Below are positions 1 to 10,855 of a stretch of DNA of 64,000 nt, piece after piece. Source of the DNA: Streptomyces sp. SJL17-4 (GTDB lineage Bacteria > Actinomycetota > Actinomycetes > Streptomycetales > Streptomycetaceae). The stretch covers positions 5,119,501 to 5,183,500 of the forward strand of contig NZ_CP104578.1 of NCBI RefSeq assembly GCF_036826855.1, read 5' to 3'. The translations under genes were made by a program, and so were the position numbers. Positions within the stretch are counted from its first letter, which is position 1. Each line of letters starts with the position of its first letter. The notes beneath the pieces were generated by a model. The model had not been told where the DNA came from, made no database searches, and saw only the letters and a program-made list of their open reading frames with translations.

Positions 1-1
1 C

Positions 2-2725
<2,724 letters not shown>

Positions 2726-2748
2726 CGCGCCTGCCCGCACGCACGACA

Positions 2749-2778
2749 GAGCCCCCGCCGGGGATCCGGCGGGGGCTC
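2749..2778. terminator. Bidirectional hairpin between ppc and surface-protein gene
   Basis: A 13-bp perfect stem (arms 2749-2761 and 2766-2778) with loop GGAT sits between two convergent stop codons. There is no long T tract, which is common for Streptomyces terminators. Confidence 0.8.
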
Positions 2779-2795
2779 CGTCATGACGGGGTACG

Positions 2796-3566
2796 TCAGC
2801 CCTGCTGCCCGGCCTTGCGGCGGCGGGTCACCAGGAACGCGCCGACACCCGCGAGGGCCACGGCGACGGCGGCGAGCACGCCGACGGGGGCGCTGGAGCC
2901 GGTCTCGGCGAGGTCGCCGTCCTTGCTGTCGGTGCCGCCCGTGCCGGTCTCACCCGCGGGGGCGGACGCGGACGGCGACTCGGTGCCACCGGGGGTCTCC
3001 GAGGCACCGGGGGTCTCCGACGGAGCGGGCGACTCGGTCCCGGGGGTCTCCGTGCCGGGCGTCTCGGTACCAGGGGTCTCGGTACCGGGCGTCTCGGTCG
3101 TCGGCGTGTCCGTCGGCGTCGGCGCGCTGGTGCTCGGCGTGCCGGTCGGGGTCGGCTTCACGGTCGCCGGGCAGGTGTGCGAGAGGTTGAAGAACCCCTG
3201 CGAGACCTCACCGGAGACCTCCGCGACCGCGGAGGTCAGCTCGGCACCCGGCGCGGAGGCCACGTACGCGTGGTCGTCCTTCGGCGGACCGAACTTGGTG
3301 ATGACGATCGGGTCGCCGTTGTCGAAGGTCACCGTCAGCTTGGTGAACACCGCACTGTTGCCGGGAATGACGAAGTGCCAGCCGTCCTGGTCGGCCGGAA
3401 TGGTCTTGCACTCCCCGGGCTTGCCGAACTCGGCGGCGGTCACGGGAACCGTCTGGTGCAGCGGGAGCGGCTTGGGGCCTTCCGAGGCGGAGGCCACCGG
3501 GGCCAGGACGAGGGAACCTGCCATGGCCGCGACAAGTGCGGCGGCAGGGATGAGAGAACGTCGCAT
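2796..3566 (-). CDS. Sortase-substrate cell-surface protein (LAETG motif)
   Basis: The 256-residue product begins MRRSLIPAAALVAAMAGSLV, a signal peptide ending near ASAS. A globular domain of about 120 residues with two Cys follows (GECKT and SHTCP). Next comes a Thr/Pro/Glu-rich stalk with GTETP repeats, and then the C-terminal sorting signal LAETGSS, a hydrophobic helix and RRRK. LAxTG is the class-E sortase motif usual in actinobacteria, so the protein is probably covalently anchored to peptidoglycan. The stalk is encoded by 15-bp direct repeats (about 3041-3100) that can change copy number. The ATG at 3566 was preferred because it places the signal peptide at the N terminus; an in-frame ATG 24 codons upstream (3638) would add an unlikely leader. 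The ligand or function of the globular domain is unknown. Confidence 0.85.
   Translation of the reverse strand: MRRSLIPAAALVAAMAGSLVLAPVASASEGPKPLPLHQTVPVTAAEFGKPGECKTIPADQDGWHFVIPGNSAVFTKLTVTFDNGDPIVITKFGPPKDDHAYVASAPGAELTSAVAEVSGEVSQGFFNLSHTCPATVKPTPTGTPSTSAPTPTDTPTTETPGTETPGTETPGTETPGTESPAPSETPGASETPGGTESPSASAPAGETGTGGTDSKDGDLAETGSSAPVGVLAAVAVALAGVGAFLVTRRRKAGQQG
3041..3100 (-). repeat. 15-bp tandem repeats coding the GTETP stalk
   Basis: About four imperfect 15-bp units encode PGTET-type pentapeptides in the stalk of the sortase substrate. The in-frame unit length permits slippage without a frameshift. Confidence 0.7.
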
Positions 3567-3723
3567 GTGCAGTCGTCCATCTATGGGATGAGGGATGCCG
3601 TGGGGGGTGGCAGGGGGGCAGCCTATCCGTCGCTTCAAGTCATCCTTAAGGCAGAGGTCGATAACGATCCCGCCGGGAAATTGGTGGAATCAGGCCACAA
3701 CCCTCAGGCGCCCTCAACCACTC

Positions 3724-4167
3724 TCAGAGCGCGAAGAACGCCGCCACGAGCAACGCCCCGCCCACCCCCGCCGCCGACCACGCCGCCCTCGGCAGCCGCA
3801 GACCGCCCCCGATCAGCGGCGCCGCCAGCAACAACGCCCCGCCCAGCGGCAGCCACGCGTGCAGACCACCGCCCCAGCCCGTCCGCACGCCCTCGTCCGT
3901 ACCCGGCTTCACCACCACCGGGATCGTCGCGCCCTGCTCCGCCGCCACCGAACGCGCGATCGTCAGCGTCCGGCGCGTCGAGGAGGCGTCCTCCGGGGCG
4001 TAGCGGCCGCTGCACGTGTCGTCGGTGCACCCGGTCACCGTCAGCGTGCCGTGCTCCCGCCCCTTGGCGAGCAGAACGTGCTGGGCCGAGTTCCAGGAGG
4101 CCCAGGCGCCCGCGACGACGAGAAGAAGGGCGACCAGGGCCATGGCGGCGTTACGGACGTGCGTCAT
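3724..4167 (-). CDS. Small membrane protein of unknown function
   Basis: The product has 147 residues. An N-terminal membrane segment (about residues 7-25) is followed by an extracytoplasmic stretch of about 70 residues with a Cys pair (TGCTDDTC). Two closely spaced hydrophobic segments at the C terminus (about 105-122 and 130-147) give three predicted helices. It starts 39 bases downstream of pth on the same strand and may be co-transcribed with it. No family is recognised beyond conserved Streptomyces membrane proteins in this chromosomal position. Confidence 0.75.
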   Translation of the reverse strand: MTHVRNAAMALVALLLVVAGAWASWNSAQHVLLAKGREHGTLTVTGCTDDTCSGRYAPEDASSTRRTLTIARSVAAEQGATIPVVVKPGTDEGVRTGWGGGLHAWLPLGGALLLAAPLIGGGLRLPRAAWSAAGVGGALLVAAFFAL

Positions 4168-4209
4168 GACCCGCGATCGTACAGTCGTACGTTCCGGAGA
4201 CCAGGCCTC

Positions 4210-4806
4210 CTAGGAGTTGTACGCCGACTGGGCCCGCTCCAGACCCTCCGCCACCAGGCACTCCACCGAGTCCGCCGCCCGGTCCACGAACCAGTCCAGG
4301 TCCTTGCGCTCCGTCGACGAGAAGTCCTTCAGGACGAAGTCCGCCACCTGCATCCGGCCCGGCGGACGCCCGATCCCGCACCGCACCCGGTGGTACTCCG
4401 CACCCATCGCCTTCGTCATCGACTTCAGACCGTTGTGCCCGTTGTCGCCGCCGCCGATCTTCAGCCGCAGCACCGAGTAGTCGATGTCCAGCTCGTCGTG
4501 GACCGCCACGATGTTCGCCGTCGGCACCTTGTAGAAGTCGCGCAACGCCGTCACCGGGCCACCCGACAGGTTCATGTACGACATCGGCTTCGCCAGGATC
4601 ACCCGACGGCTCGCGGGTCCCGGCGGACCCATCCGGCCCTCCACGACCTGCGCCTGCGCCTTCCCCGCCCGCTTGAACGAGCCCCGCATCCGCTCGGCGA
4701 GCAGGTCCACCACCATGAACCCGATGTTGTGCCGGTTGGCCGCGTACTCGGGCCCGGGATTGCCGAGGCCGACGATCAGCCAGGGCGCGTTCGCGTCGTC
4801 GGTCAT
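4210..4806 (-). CDS. pth: Peptidyl-tRNA hydrolase
   Basis: The enzyme cleaves the ester bond of peptidyl-tRNAs released from stalled ribosomes, recycling tRNA. The 198-residue product has the expected length and shows the family signatures [18 protein letters not shown] (catalytic His and substrate-binding Asn), VHDELD (catalytic Asp) and [12 protein letters not shown]. The ATG at 4806 is preferred over an in-frame GTG at 4815 because the GAGGAG ribosome-binding site lies about 11 nt before the ATG but almost touches the GTG. It follows rplY with a terminator and an 8-bp tandem repeat in between, so it is likely expressed by read-through or from its own promoter. Confidence 0.96.
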   Translation of the reverse strand: MTDDANAPWLIVGLGNPGPEYAANRHNIGFMVVDLLAERMRGSFKRAGKAQAQVVEGRMGPPGPASRRVILAKPMSYMNLSGGPVTALRDFYKVPTANIVAVHDELDIDYSVLRLKIGGGDNGHNGLKSMTKAMGAEYHRVRCGIGRPPGRMQVADFVLKDFSSTERKDLDWFVDRAADSVECLVAEGLERAQSAYNS

Positions 4807-4823
4807 CCGATCCACGTCTCCTC

Positions 4824-4865
4824 GTCCAGATGTCCAGATGTCCAGATGTTCAGGTACGTCCAGAT
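4824..4865. repeat. 8-bp tandem repeat (GTCCAGAT) upstream of pth
   Basis: Three perfect copies of GTCCAGAT (4824-4847) are followed by a degenerate copy (GTTCAGGT) and, after a 2-bp gap, a fifth perfect copy (4858-4865). The array lies between the rplY terminator and the pth ribosome-binding site. Confidence 0.9.
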
Positions 4866-4872
4866 ACGAAAA

Positions 4873-4906
4873 ACGGGGTGACGGGCCGTGCGGCCCATCA
4901 CCCCGT
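4873..4906 (-). terminator. Rho-independent terminator of rplY
   Basis: A 15-bp stem (4873-4887 with 4892-4906) around loop GTGC contains one position that is a G-U pair only when read on the minus strand. On that strand it is followed directly by TTTTTCG. Strand and U tract both point to termination of rplY. Confidence 0.9.
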
Positions 4907-4928
4907 CACGTCAAGCAGAGCCTACGGC

Positions 4929-5522
4929 TCAGGCCTCGGCGCCCTCGGCGGCCTCGGTCTCGGCCTCGGCGGCCGGCTCCTCGGCCTGCGCGGCCAGGAC
5001 CTGGAGGACGACGGCGTCGGCGTCGGTCACCAGGGTCGAGCCCTTCGGGAGGGCGATGTCCTTGGCGAGGACGGAGGCACCGGCCTCCAGGCCCTCGACG
5101 GAGACCGTGACGGACTCGGGGAGGTGGGTGGCCTCGGCCTCGATGGAGAGGGTGTTGAGCACGTGCTCCAGCAGGTTGCCACCGGCGGCGAGCTCGCCCT
5201 CGGCCTGCACGGGGATCTCGACGGTGACCTTCTCGCCACGCTTCACGAGGAGCAGGTCGACGTGGACGAGGAAGCCCTTGATGGCGTCACGCTGGACGGC
5301 CTTCGGGATCGCCAGCTCGTTCTTGCCGTCGATGTCCAGGGACAGCAGGACGTTCGGCGTACGCAGGGCCAGGGCCAGGTCGTGGGCCGGGAGGGTCACG
5401 TGCGCCGGCTCGGAGCCGTGGCCGTAGACGACGGCGGGAACCTGGGAGTTGCGGCGGATCGCGCGGGCGGCGCCCTTGCCGAACTCGGTACGGACGGCAG
5501 CGGCGAGCTTGACCTCGGACAT
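4929..5522 (-). CDS. rplY: 50S ribosomal protein L25 / general stress protein Ctc
   Basis: L25 of the long (Ctc) type binds 5S rRNA in the large subunit. The 197-residue product begins MSEVKLAAAVRTEFGKGAAR and contains the RNA-binding N-terminal half with the PAVVYGHGSEP strand. The C-terminal Ctc beta-domain ends in an Ala/Glu-rich acidic tail, typical of actinobacteria. The ATG at 5522 is preceded on its strand by AGGAG. It lies between prs and pth in the order usual for Streptomyces; a clear terminator ends its transcript. Confidence 0.96.
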   Translation of the reverse strand: MSEVKLAAAVRTEFGKGAARAIRRNSQVPAVVYGHGSEPAHVTLPAHDLALALRTPNVLLSLDIDGKNELAIPKAVQRDAIKGFLVHVDLLLVKRGEKVTVEIPVQAEGELAAGGNLLEHVLNTLSIEAEATHLPESVTVSVEGLEAGASVLAKDIALPKGSTLVTDADAVVLQVLAAQAEEPAAEAETEAAEGAEA

Positions 5523-5720
5523 GGTGCACTCCTCGTAGAAAGGTGACGAAAAATCTGGGTCACCCGGCCACGACTGGCGATGGCCTGCTACGAAGAGCGC
5601 GTCGATAACGGACCGCCGTGACCCTGTACATCCGTACGGGTACGGCCTCCCTCGCCGAGCAACTACGGCAGTCTACCGGCCCACCGCCCTACCACCCAAT
5701 TCGATCACTCAAACACGGCG

Positions 5721-5754
5721 GAGGGCCGCTCCCCCGAACGGGGAAACGGCCCTC
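5721..5754 (-). terminator. Terminator hairpin downstream of prs
   Basis: Arms 5721-5728 (GAGGGCCG) and 5747-5754 pair perfectly, with a further CCCC/GGGG inner stem after a short mismatch. It lies just past the prs stop. Confidence 0.7.
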
Positions 5755-5771
5755 ATGCCTCATGCCTCATG
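5751..5771. repeat. 7-bp tandem repeat (CCTCATG x3)
   Basis: Three perfect CCTCATG copies lie between the terminator hairpin and the prs stop codon. The first copy forms the outer end of the hairpin arm. Confidence 0.85.
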
Positions 5772-5787
5772 CCTACCGAGCCACGGC

Positions 5788-6762
5788 TCAGTGCTCCTCG
5801 AAGAGGCTCGTCACCGAACCGTCCTCGAACACCTCACGCACCGCACGCGCGATCGTCGGCGCGATCGACAGCACCGTGATCTTGTCCAGCTCCAGCGCAC
5901 CCGGCACCGGCAGCGTGTCCGTGAACACGAACTCGCTCACCTTGGAGTTCTTCAGGCGGTCCGCCGCCGGACCCGACAGGATGCCGTGCGTGGCCGTCAC
6001 GATGACGTCCTCCGCGCCGTGCGCGAACAGCGCGTCCGCCGCGGCGCAGATCGTGCCGCCGGTGTCGACCATGTCGTCCACCAGGACACAGACGCGGCCC
6101 TTCACGTCACCGACGACCTCGTGCACGGTGACCTGGTTGGCGACGTCCTTGTCACGACGCTTGTGCACGATCGCCAGCGGCGCGTCCAGACGGTCGCACC
6201 AGCGGTCGGCGACCCGCACGCGGCCCGCGTCCGGGGAGACGATCGTCAGCTTCGAGCGGTCGACCTTCGCACCCACGTAGTCCGCCAGCACCGGCAGCGC
6301 CGACAGGTGGTCCACCGGGCCGTCGAAGAAGCCCTGGATCTGGTCCGTGTGCAGGTCCACCGTCAGGATGCGGTCCGCGCCGGCCGTCTTCAGCATGTCC
6401 GCGACCAGACGCGCCGAGATCGGCTCACGGCCGCGGTGCTTCTTGTCCTGACGGGCATAGCCGTACGACGGGATGATCACGGTGATGCTCCGGGCCGAGG
6501 CCCGCTTCAGAGCATCGATCATGATCAGCTGCTCCATGATCCACTTGTTGATCGGAGCCGTGTGGCTCTGGATCAGGAAGCAGTCCGCGCCACGGGCCGA
6601 CTCCTGGAAGCGGACGTAGATCTCACCGTTGGCGAAGTCGAACGCCTTGGTCGGAACGAGGCCGACGCCCAGCTGGTGCGCGACCTCCTCGGCCAGCTCG
6701 GGGTGGGCGCGGCCGGAGAAGAGCATCAGCTTCTTCTCGCCGGTCGTCTTGATCCCGGTCAC
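5788..6762 (-). CDS. prs: Ribose-phosphate pyrophosphokinase
   Basis: The enzyme makes PRPP from ribose 5-phosphate and ATP, feeding purine, pyrimidine, histidine, tryptophan and NAD synthesis. The 324-residue product has the class I features: FANGEIYVRF near the N terminus, the flexible loop YGYARQDKKHRGREPISAR, the metal-binding VDLHTDQIQGFF and the PRPP loop VDDMVDTGGT. It follows glmU on the minus strand with about 120 bp between them, so the two nucleotide-sugar and PRPP genes form the usual pair. Confidence 0.97.
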   Translation of the reverse strand: MTGIKTTGEKKLMLFSGRAHPELAEEVAHQLGVGLVPTKAFDFANGEIYVRFQESARGADCFLIQSHTAPINKWIMEQLIMIDALKRASARSITVIIPSYGYARQDKKHRGREPISARLVADMLKTAGADRILTVDLHTDQIQGFFDGPVDHLSALPVLADYVGAKVDRSKLTIVSPDAGRVRVADRWCDRLDAPLAIVHKRRDKDVANQVTVHEVVGDVKGRVCVLVDDMVDTGGTICAAADALFAHGAEDVIVTATHGILSGPAADRLKNSKVSEFVFTDTLPVPGALELDKITVLSIAPTIARAVREVFEDGSVTSLFEEH

Positions 6763-6883
6763 AGCACTGTCTCCTCAGACGTGTTGTCTGGCCGCCAACC
6801 ACGAGCTGTCGTGCGCGTGTGCGAGCCAGCCGAATTTGTGTGCACGTATCACGGTACGCCGAGTTCGACGTACCCGTTTCCGG

Positions 6884-8332
6884 TCAGCTTTCGCCGGCGG
6901 AGTCCTCCGATGCGGCCTGAGCGGCCTGCGCGGCAGCGCTGCCGGGACGCTTCCTGGCCACCCAACCCTCGATATTCCGCTGCTGGCCCCGGGCGACGGC
7001 GAGCGAACCGGCCGGCACATCCTTCGTGATCACGGACCCCGCGGCGGTGTACGCGCCGTCCCCGATCGTGATGGGAGCCACAAACATGTTGTCCGACCCG
7101 GTCCGGCAGTGCGACCCGATCGTGGTGTGGTGCTTCGCCTCGCCGTCGTAGTTCACGAAGACGCTCGCCGCGCCGATGTTCGTGTACTCGCCGATCGTGG
7201 CGTCGCCCACGTACGACAGATGGGGGACCTTGGTGCCCTCGCCGACCGTCGCGTTCTTCATCTCGACGTACGTGCCGGCCTTGGACTTCCGGCCGAGGTT
7301 CGTGCCCGGACGGAGGTACGCGAACGGCCCCACGGAGGCGCTCTCGCCGATCACGGCGGAGTCGGCGACGGTGTTGTCCACCCGGGCGCCCTTCTCGACG
7401 CGGGTGTCCTTCAGGCGGGTGTTCGGGCCGACCACGGCGTCCTCGCCGATGTGCGTCGCCCCGAGGAGCTGCGTACCGGGCAGGACGACGGCGTCGGCCT
7501 CGAAGGTCACGGTGACGTCCACGAACACGGACGCGGGGTCGACCACGGTCACACCGGCGAGCATGGCCCGCTCGATCAGCCGCCGGTTCAGCAGGGCGCG
7601 GGCCTCGGCGAGCTGCACGCGATTGTTGATCCCGAGGATCTCGCGATGGTCGCCGGCGACGGAGGCGCCGACGCGGTGCCCCGCCTCGCGCAGGATGGAC
7701 AGCACGTCGGTGAGGTACTCCTCGCCCTGGCTGTTGTCCGTCCGGACCTTGCCGAGGGCGTCGGCGAGCAGCTGCCCGTCGAAGGCGAACACGCCGGAGT
7801 TGATCTCGCGGATGGCGAGCTGCGCGGGGGAGGCGTCCTTGTGCTCGACGATCTCGGTCACGGCCCCGGTCGCCGGGTCCCGCACGATCCGCCCGTACCC
7901 GGTGGAGTCCGGGACCTCGGCGCTCAGCACGGTGACGGCGTTGCCGTCGGCGGCGTGGGTGTCGGCGAGCGACGTGAGCGTCTCGCCGGAGAGCAGCGGC
8001 GTGTCGCCGCAGACGACGACGACGGTCCCCTCGGGGGCCGCGCCCAGCTCCTCGAGAGCCATCCGCACCGCGTGCCCGGTGCCGTTCTGCTCCTCCTGGA
8101 CGGCGGTCCGGGTCCCCGCGTAGTGGGTGTCGAGGTGACCCTTCACCTGCTCGCGTGCGTGCCCGACGACCACGACGAGGTGCTCGGGCTCCAGCTCCCG
8201 GGCGGCGGACACGACATGCCCGACGAGCGACCGCCCGGCGATCTCATGGAGGACCTTGGGGGTCTTCGACTTCATGCGGGTGCCCTCACCCGCTGCGAGG
8301 ACGACGACGGCTGCCGGGCGATTGGCGCTCAC
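6884..8332 (-). CDS. glmU: Bifunctional UDP-N-acetylglucosamine pyrophosphorylase / glucosamine-1-phosphate acetyltransferase
   Basis: GlmU acetylates glucosamine-1-phosphate and then uridylylates it to UDP-GlcNAc, the precursor of peptidoglycan. The 482-residue product starts with the pyrophosphorylase signature VLAAGEGTRMKSKTPKVLHE. It carries the GT-A fold to about residue 235 and a left-handed beta-helix of hexapeptide repeats from about 260, with the acetyltransferase active site around RPGTNLGRKSKAGTYVEMKN. The C-terminal tail is Ala/Ser-rich. The ATG start sits about 70 bp past the tRNA terminator on the same strand. Confidence 0.97.
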   Translation of the reverse strand: MSANRPAAVVVLAAGEGTRMKSKTPKVLHEIAGRSLVGHVVSAARELEPEHLVVVVGHAREQVKGHLDTHYAGTRTAVQEEQNGTGHAVRMALEELGAAPEGTVVVVCGDTPLLSGETLTSLADTHAADGNAVTVLSAEVPDSTGYGRIVRDPATGAVTEIVEHKDASPAQLAIREINSGVFAFDGQLLADALGKVRTDNSQGEEYLTDVLSILREAGHRVGASVAGDHREILGINNRVQLAEARALLNRRLIERAMLAGVTVVDPASVFVDVTVTFEADAVVLPGTQLLGATHIGEDAVVGPNTRLKDTRVEKGARVDNTVADSAVIGESASVGPFAYLRPGTNLGRKSKAGTYVEMKNATVGEGTKVPHLSYVGDATIGEYTNIGAASVFVNYDGEAKHHTTIGSHCRTGSDNMFVAPITIGDGAYTAAGSVITKDVPAGSLAVARGQQRNIEGWVARKRPGSAAAQAAQAASEDSAGES

Positions 8333-8403
8333 GGGAATGCCCTTCGGCTTTGGGTGGTGGACGCACGAAGGATACCGGGGGGCAAGGGGGCGGACATGAG
8401 TGC

Positions 8404-8430
8404 GGGTCCTGACCTGGACGGTCAGGACCC
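8404..8430 (-). terminator. Terminator of tRNA-Gln
   Basis: An 11-bp perfect stem (8404-8414 with 8420-8430) and a 5-nt loop lie 12 bases past the 3' end of the tRNA on the minus strand, upstream of glmU. Confidence 0.8.
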
Positions 8431-8441
8431 GAACCTGTGGG

Positions 8442-8512
8442 CTCCCGGAGAAGGATTCGAACCCTCATTCAATGGACCAAAACCATTTGTCCTGCCCTTA
8501 GACGATCCGGGA
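8442..8512 (-). tRNA. tRNA-Gln (UUG)
   Basis: Read on the minus strand the element folds as a cloverleaf. The acceptor arms are TCCCGGA and TCCGGGA, with a D arm around GTC...GAC. The anticodon stem AATGG/CCATT encloses the loop TTTTGGT, giving anticodon TTG. The T arm contains GGTTCGAATCC. The 3' end reads G followed by CCC, so the CCA tail appears not to be encoded. It lies 12 bp after the stop of the HTH/LAGLIDADG-like gene. Confidence 0.93.
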
Positions 8513-8523
8513 TGGTTCGCCCC

Positions 8524-9396
8524 CTATGTCTGATTTCCCGTCTTGGGAGTTCGGACCGCCCCTACTATGCCGCACCAGGCGCCCTCGATGCGACGGTACA
8601 GATCGGCGCTCCCGAGGATTTGGATCACGAGACAGCCGTGATACCCGTCGTTCACGTTCTTGCGGTTGGTCCGGGGGTTGTGGCGCTTGAGAGTCGTCTT
8701 GTTGAACGTCGAGGAGTCGACACCGACGAGAGTGCTCCAGTACTGCTCGGCGCGAGCCGCGTCGGCGGACTCGTGGATCATCACGTAGTACTTCCGCCTC
8801 GCGGGGTCGATGCCGAGAAGGTCCAGCCAGGCGGTGAACACCTGGATCATCCCGGGGTCGCTGTTCACGAACGTCACGCGCTCTCGGCGGGCGTGAGGCT
8901 TGTCCTTCGTGCCCTCTGCCCAGTAGAGGCCGACGCCCAGCAGGAAGAGCTCGCGCTCCGACATGGCCCCGACCTCCTCGGTCGCCGCTCGCTTGGCGGC
9001 TTGGCGCTCCTCCTCACGCCTGCGCATGATCGGTTCCCAACCCCTTCGGGCGATCTCGGAAGCCTCCTCGCGAGAGCGTTTCCGTTCCGGCTTCGGCAGG
9101 TCCCGTACCCACAGGGAGATCGAGCTCTTCGAGCAGCCCAGTTCCACCTGGATCTGGTCGTAGGTCATGCCCTGGAGGCGGAGCTCCCTCGCTCGGTCCC
9201 GGAGGTCGTCCTTCGCGTTCGGGCGTTTCGTCCACTCCGGTGGAGGCTCTCCTTCGAGCAGGCGGTTGAGGATGTCGTTGTTGTCGACGTGGAGACGGTC
9301 TCGGATCTGGCGGCGGCTGAGGCCCTCGCGACGGAGGGCGATCGCCTGTTCGCGCAGGTTCTCGAAGTCCGCGTACTTGTTGGTGGCGGCTGTCAT
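8524..9396 (-). CDS. Two-HTH protein with LAGLIDADG-like C-terminal domain
   Basis: The 290-residue product has two N-terminal helix-turn-helix-like segments (about residues 25-48 and 75-100, the second MTYDQIQVELGCSKSSISLW). A basic linker of about 40 residues follows. From residue 145 comes a domain containing FLLGVGLYWAEGTK, then NSDPGMIQVFTAWLDLLGI and IHESADA. This resembles the fold of LAGLIDADG homing endonucleases and their domesticated relatives in actinobacteria. The spacing of the acidic residue (YWAEG) fits a catalytic or metal-binding position. It ends 12 bp before tRNA-Gln. No strong ribosome-binding site precedes the ATG, so it may be translated from a short leader. Whether it cuts DNA or acts only as a regulator cannot be told from sequence. 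Confidence 0.75.
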   Translation of the reverse strand: MTAATNKYADFENLREQAIALRREGLSRRQIRDRLHVDNNDILNRLLEGEPPPEWTKRPNAKDDLRDRARELRLQGMTYDQIQVELGCSKSSISLWVRDLPKPERKRSREEASEIARRGWEPIMRRREEERQAAKRAATEEVGAMSERELFLLGVGLYWAEGTKDKPHARRERVTFVNSDPGMIQVFTAWLDLLGIDPARRKYYVMIHESADAARAEQYWSTLVGVDSSTFNKTTLKRHNPRTNRKNVNDGYHGCLVIQILGSADLYRRIEGAWCGIVGAVRTPKTGNQT

Positions 9397-9511
9397 ACGA
9401 ACACCATCGTCCGGAATGCGGACGTCCGGGTCGAAAGCCTGGGCGATTCAACAGTTCGGGGGACTGGTGTCCAAAGCGTTGACGCAGGGGCGCGCCCGTA
9501 GGGTGGTGGGT

Positions 9512-10855
9512 ATGACCGCGACGGGGGCAGACCGGGGCGCCGTGGGCGCCGGGACATGGTGGTGGGGGAGACGGCGGAGTGCCGTTCTCGATGTGGGGCT
9601 TGCGCTCGTGTCCGCCGTCGAGTGTGCGATCGAGGGGATCGGGTTCGCCGAGCAGGCTTCGGTGCCCGTGCCTGTCGGGGTGGTGTTCGGGCTCCTCGTC
9701 GGGTCCGTGCTGCTCGTGCGGCGGCGGTGGCCCATCGTGGTCGTGCTCGTGTCGATCGCCGTCGCGCCCGCCGAGATGGGCTTCCTCATGGGGATCGTCG
9801 GGCTGTACTCGCTCGCCGCCTCCGAGGTGCCCCGGCGGATCACCGCCCTGCTCGCCGGGATGTCGACGGTCGCCGTGTTCGTCGTGACCGCGGTGCGGAT
9901 GCGGCAGGACGTCGCCCAGGCCGACGTCGGGCAGCCGGACATCGACCCCAGCGGCTGGTACGTGCCGGTCGTCGCGCTCTTCATGACCCTCGGGCTCAAC
10001 GCGCCGCCGCTCCTCTTCGGCCTCTACATAGGGGCGCGCCGCCGGCTCATGGAGAGCCTGCGGGAGCGGGCGGACAGTCTGGAGCAGGAGTTGTCGTTGC
10101 TCGCGGACCGGGCGGAGCAGCGGGCGCAGTGGGCGCGGCAGGAGGAGCGGACGCGGATCGCCCGTGAGATGCATGACGTGGTGGCGCACCGGGTGTCGTT
10201 GATGGTGGTGCACGCGGCGGCGTTGCAGGCGGTGGCGTTGAAGGATCCGCAGAAGGCCGTGCGGAACGCTGCTCTGGTGGGGGACATGGGGCGGCAGGCG
10301 TTGACGGAGTTGCGGGAGATGCTGGGGGTGCTGCGGGAGGGGGCTGTGCCGGTGGCGCCCGCTCCCGTGCCGTTGGCGGCCGTCGGGCGGGCCGCGGCCG
10401 CCGCGGCGGAGGCCGCTGCGGAGGACGGGCCCTGTCTGGACGCGTTGGAGGGGCTGTGCGAGCAGTCCCGGCTCGCGGGGGCGGTGGTGGAGTTCGTCGT
10501 GATCGGTGACGCGCGGGCCTATCCGCCGGAGGTGGAGCGGACGGCGTATCGGGTGGTGCAGGAGGCGTTGACCAACGTCCACAAGCACGCCGCGGGTGCC
10601 GAGGTCGTGGTGCGGCTGGCGCATCGGGAGTCCGAGGTCGCGATGCAGGTGGAGAACGGTCCGTGTCCTTCGGACGCGGGTGTCGCGGACGTACGGCTGC
10701 CGAGTGGTGGGAACGGGCTGGTCGGCATGCGGGAGCGTGTGCTGCGGCTCGGTGGGGTGTTCGTCTCGGGGGCGACCGACGCGGGCGGGTTCAAGGTGTC
10801 GGCGGTGCTGCCGACGGTCATCCCGCCGTCAGGCGGGTCGGCTGCGCGCCCGTGA
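9512..10855 (+). CDS. Orphan NarL-type sensor histidine kinase
   Basis: The 447-residue membrane kinase has about five N-terminal hydrophobic segments (residues 20-180). A coiled-coil linker is followed by the HisKA_3 dimerisation box EERTRIAREMHDVVAHR with the phospho-acceptor His near residue 220. An ATP-binding HATPase_c domain follows, with N box VVQEALTNVHKHA and G box GNGLVGMRERVLRLGG. Such kinases normally sit next to a LuxR-type response regulator, but none is present here. The ATG at 9512 was chosen because in-frame codons upstream overlap the promoter of the divergent gene. Its last 38 bases overlap the 3' end of the convergent SUKH-3 gene. Confidence 0.9.
   Translation: MTATGADRGAVGAGTWWWGRRRSAVLDVGLALVSAVECAIEGIGFAEQASVPVPVGVVFGLLVGSVLLVRRRWPIVVVLVSIAVAPAEMGFLMGIVGLYSLAASEVPRRITALLAGMSTVAVFVVTAVRMRQDVAQADVGQPDIDPSGWYVPVVALFMTLGLNAPPLLFGLYIGARRRLMESLRERADSLEQELSLLADRAEQRAQWARQEERTRIAREMHDVVAHRVSLMVVHAAALQAVALKDPQKAVRNAALVGDMGRQALTELREMLGVLREGAVPVAPAPVPLAAVGRAAAAAAEAAAEDGPCLDALEGLCEQSRLAGAVVEFVVIGDARAYPPEVERTAYRVVQEALTNVHKHAAGAEVVVRLAHRESEVAMQVENGPCPSDAGVADVRLPSGGNGLVGMRERVLRLGGVFVSGATDAGGFKVSAVLPTVIPPSGGSAARP

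Noticed and set aside
8442..9396. Prophage or integrative-element attachment site at tRNA-Gln
   Set aside because: No integrase, no direct repeat of the tRNA 3' end and only core genes on the other side.
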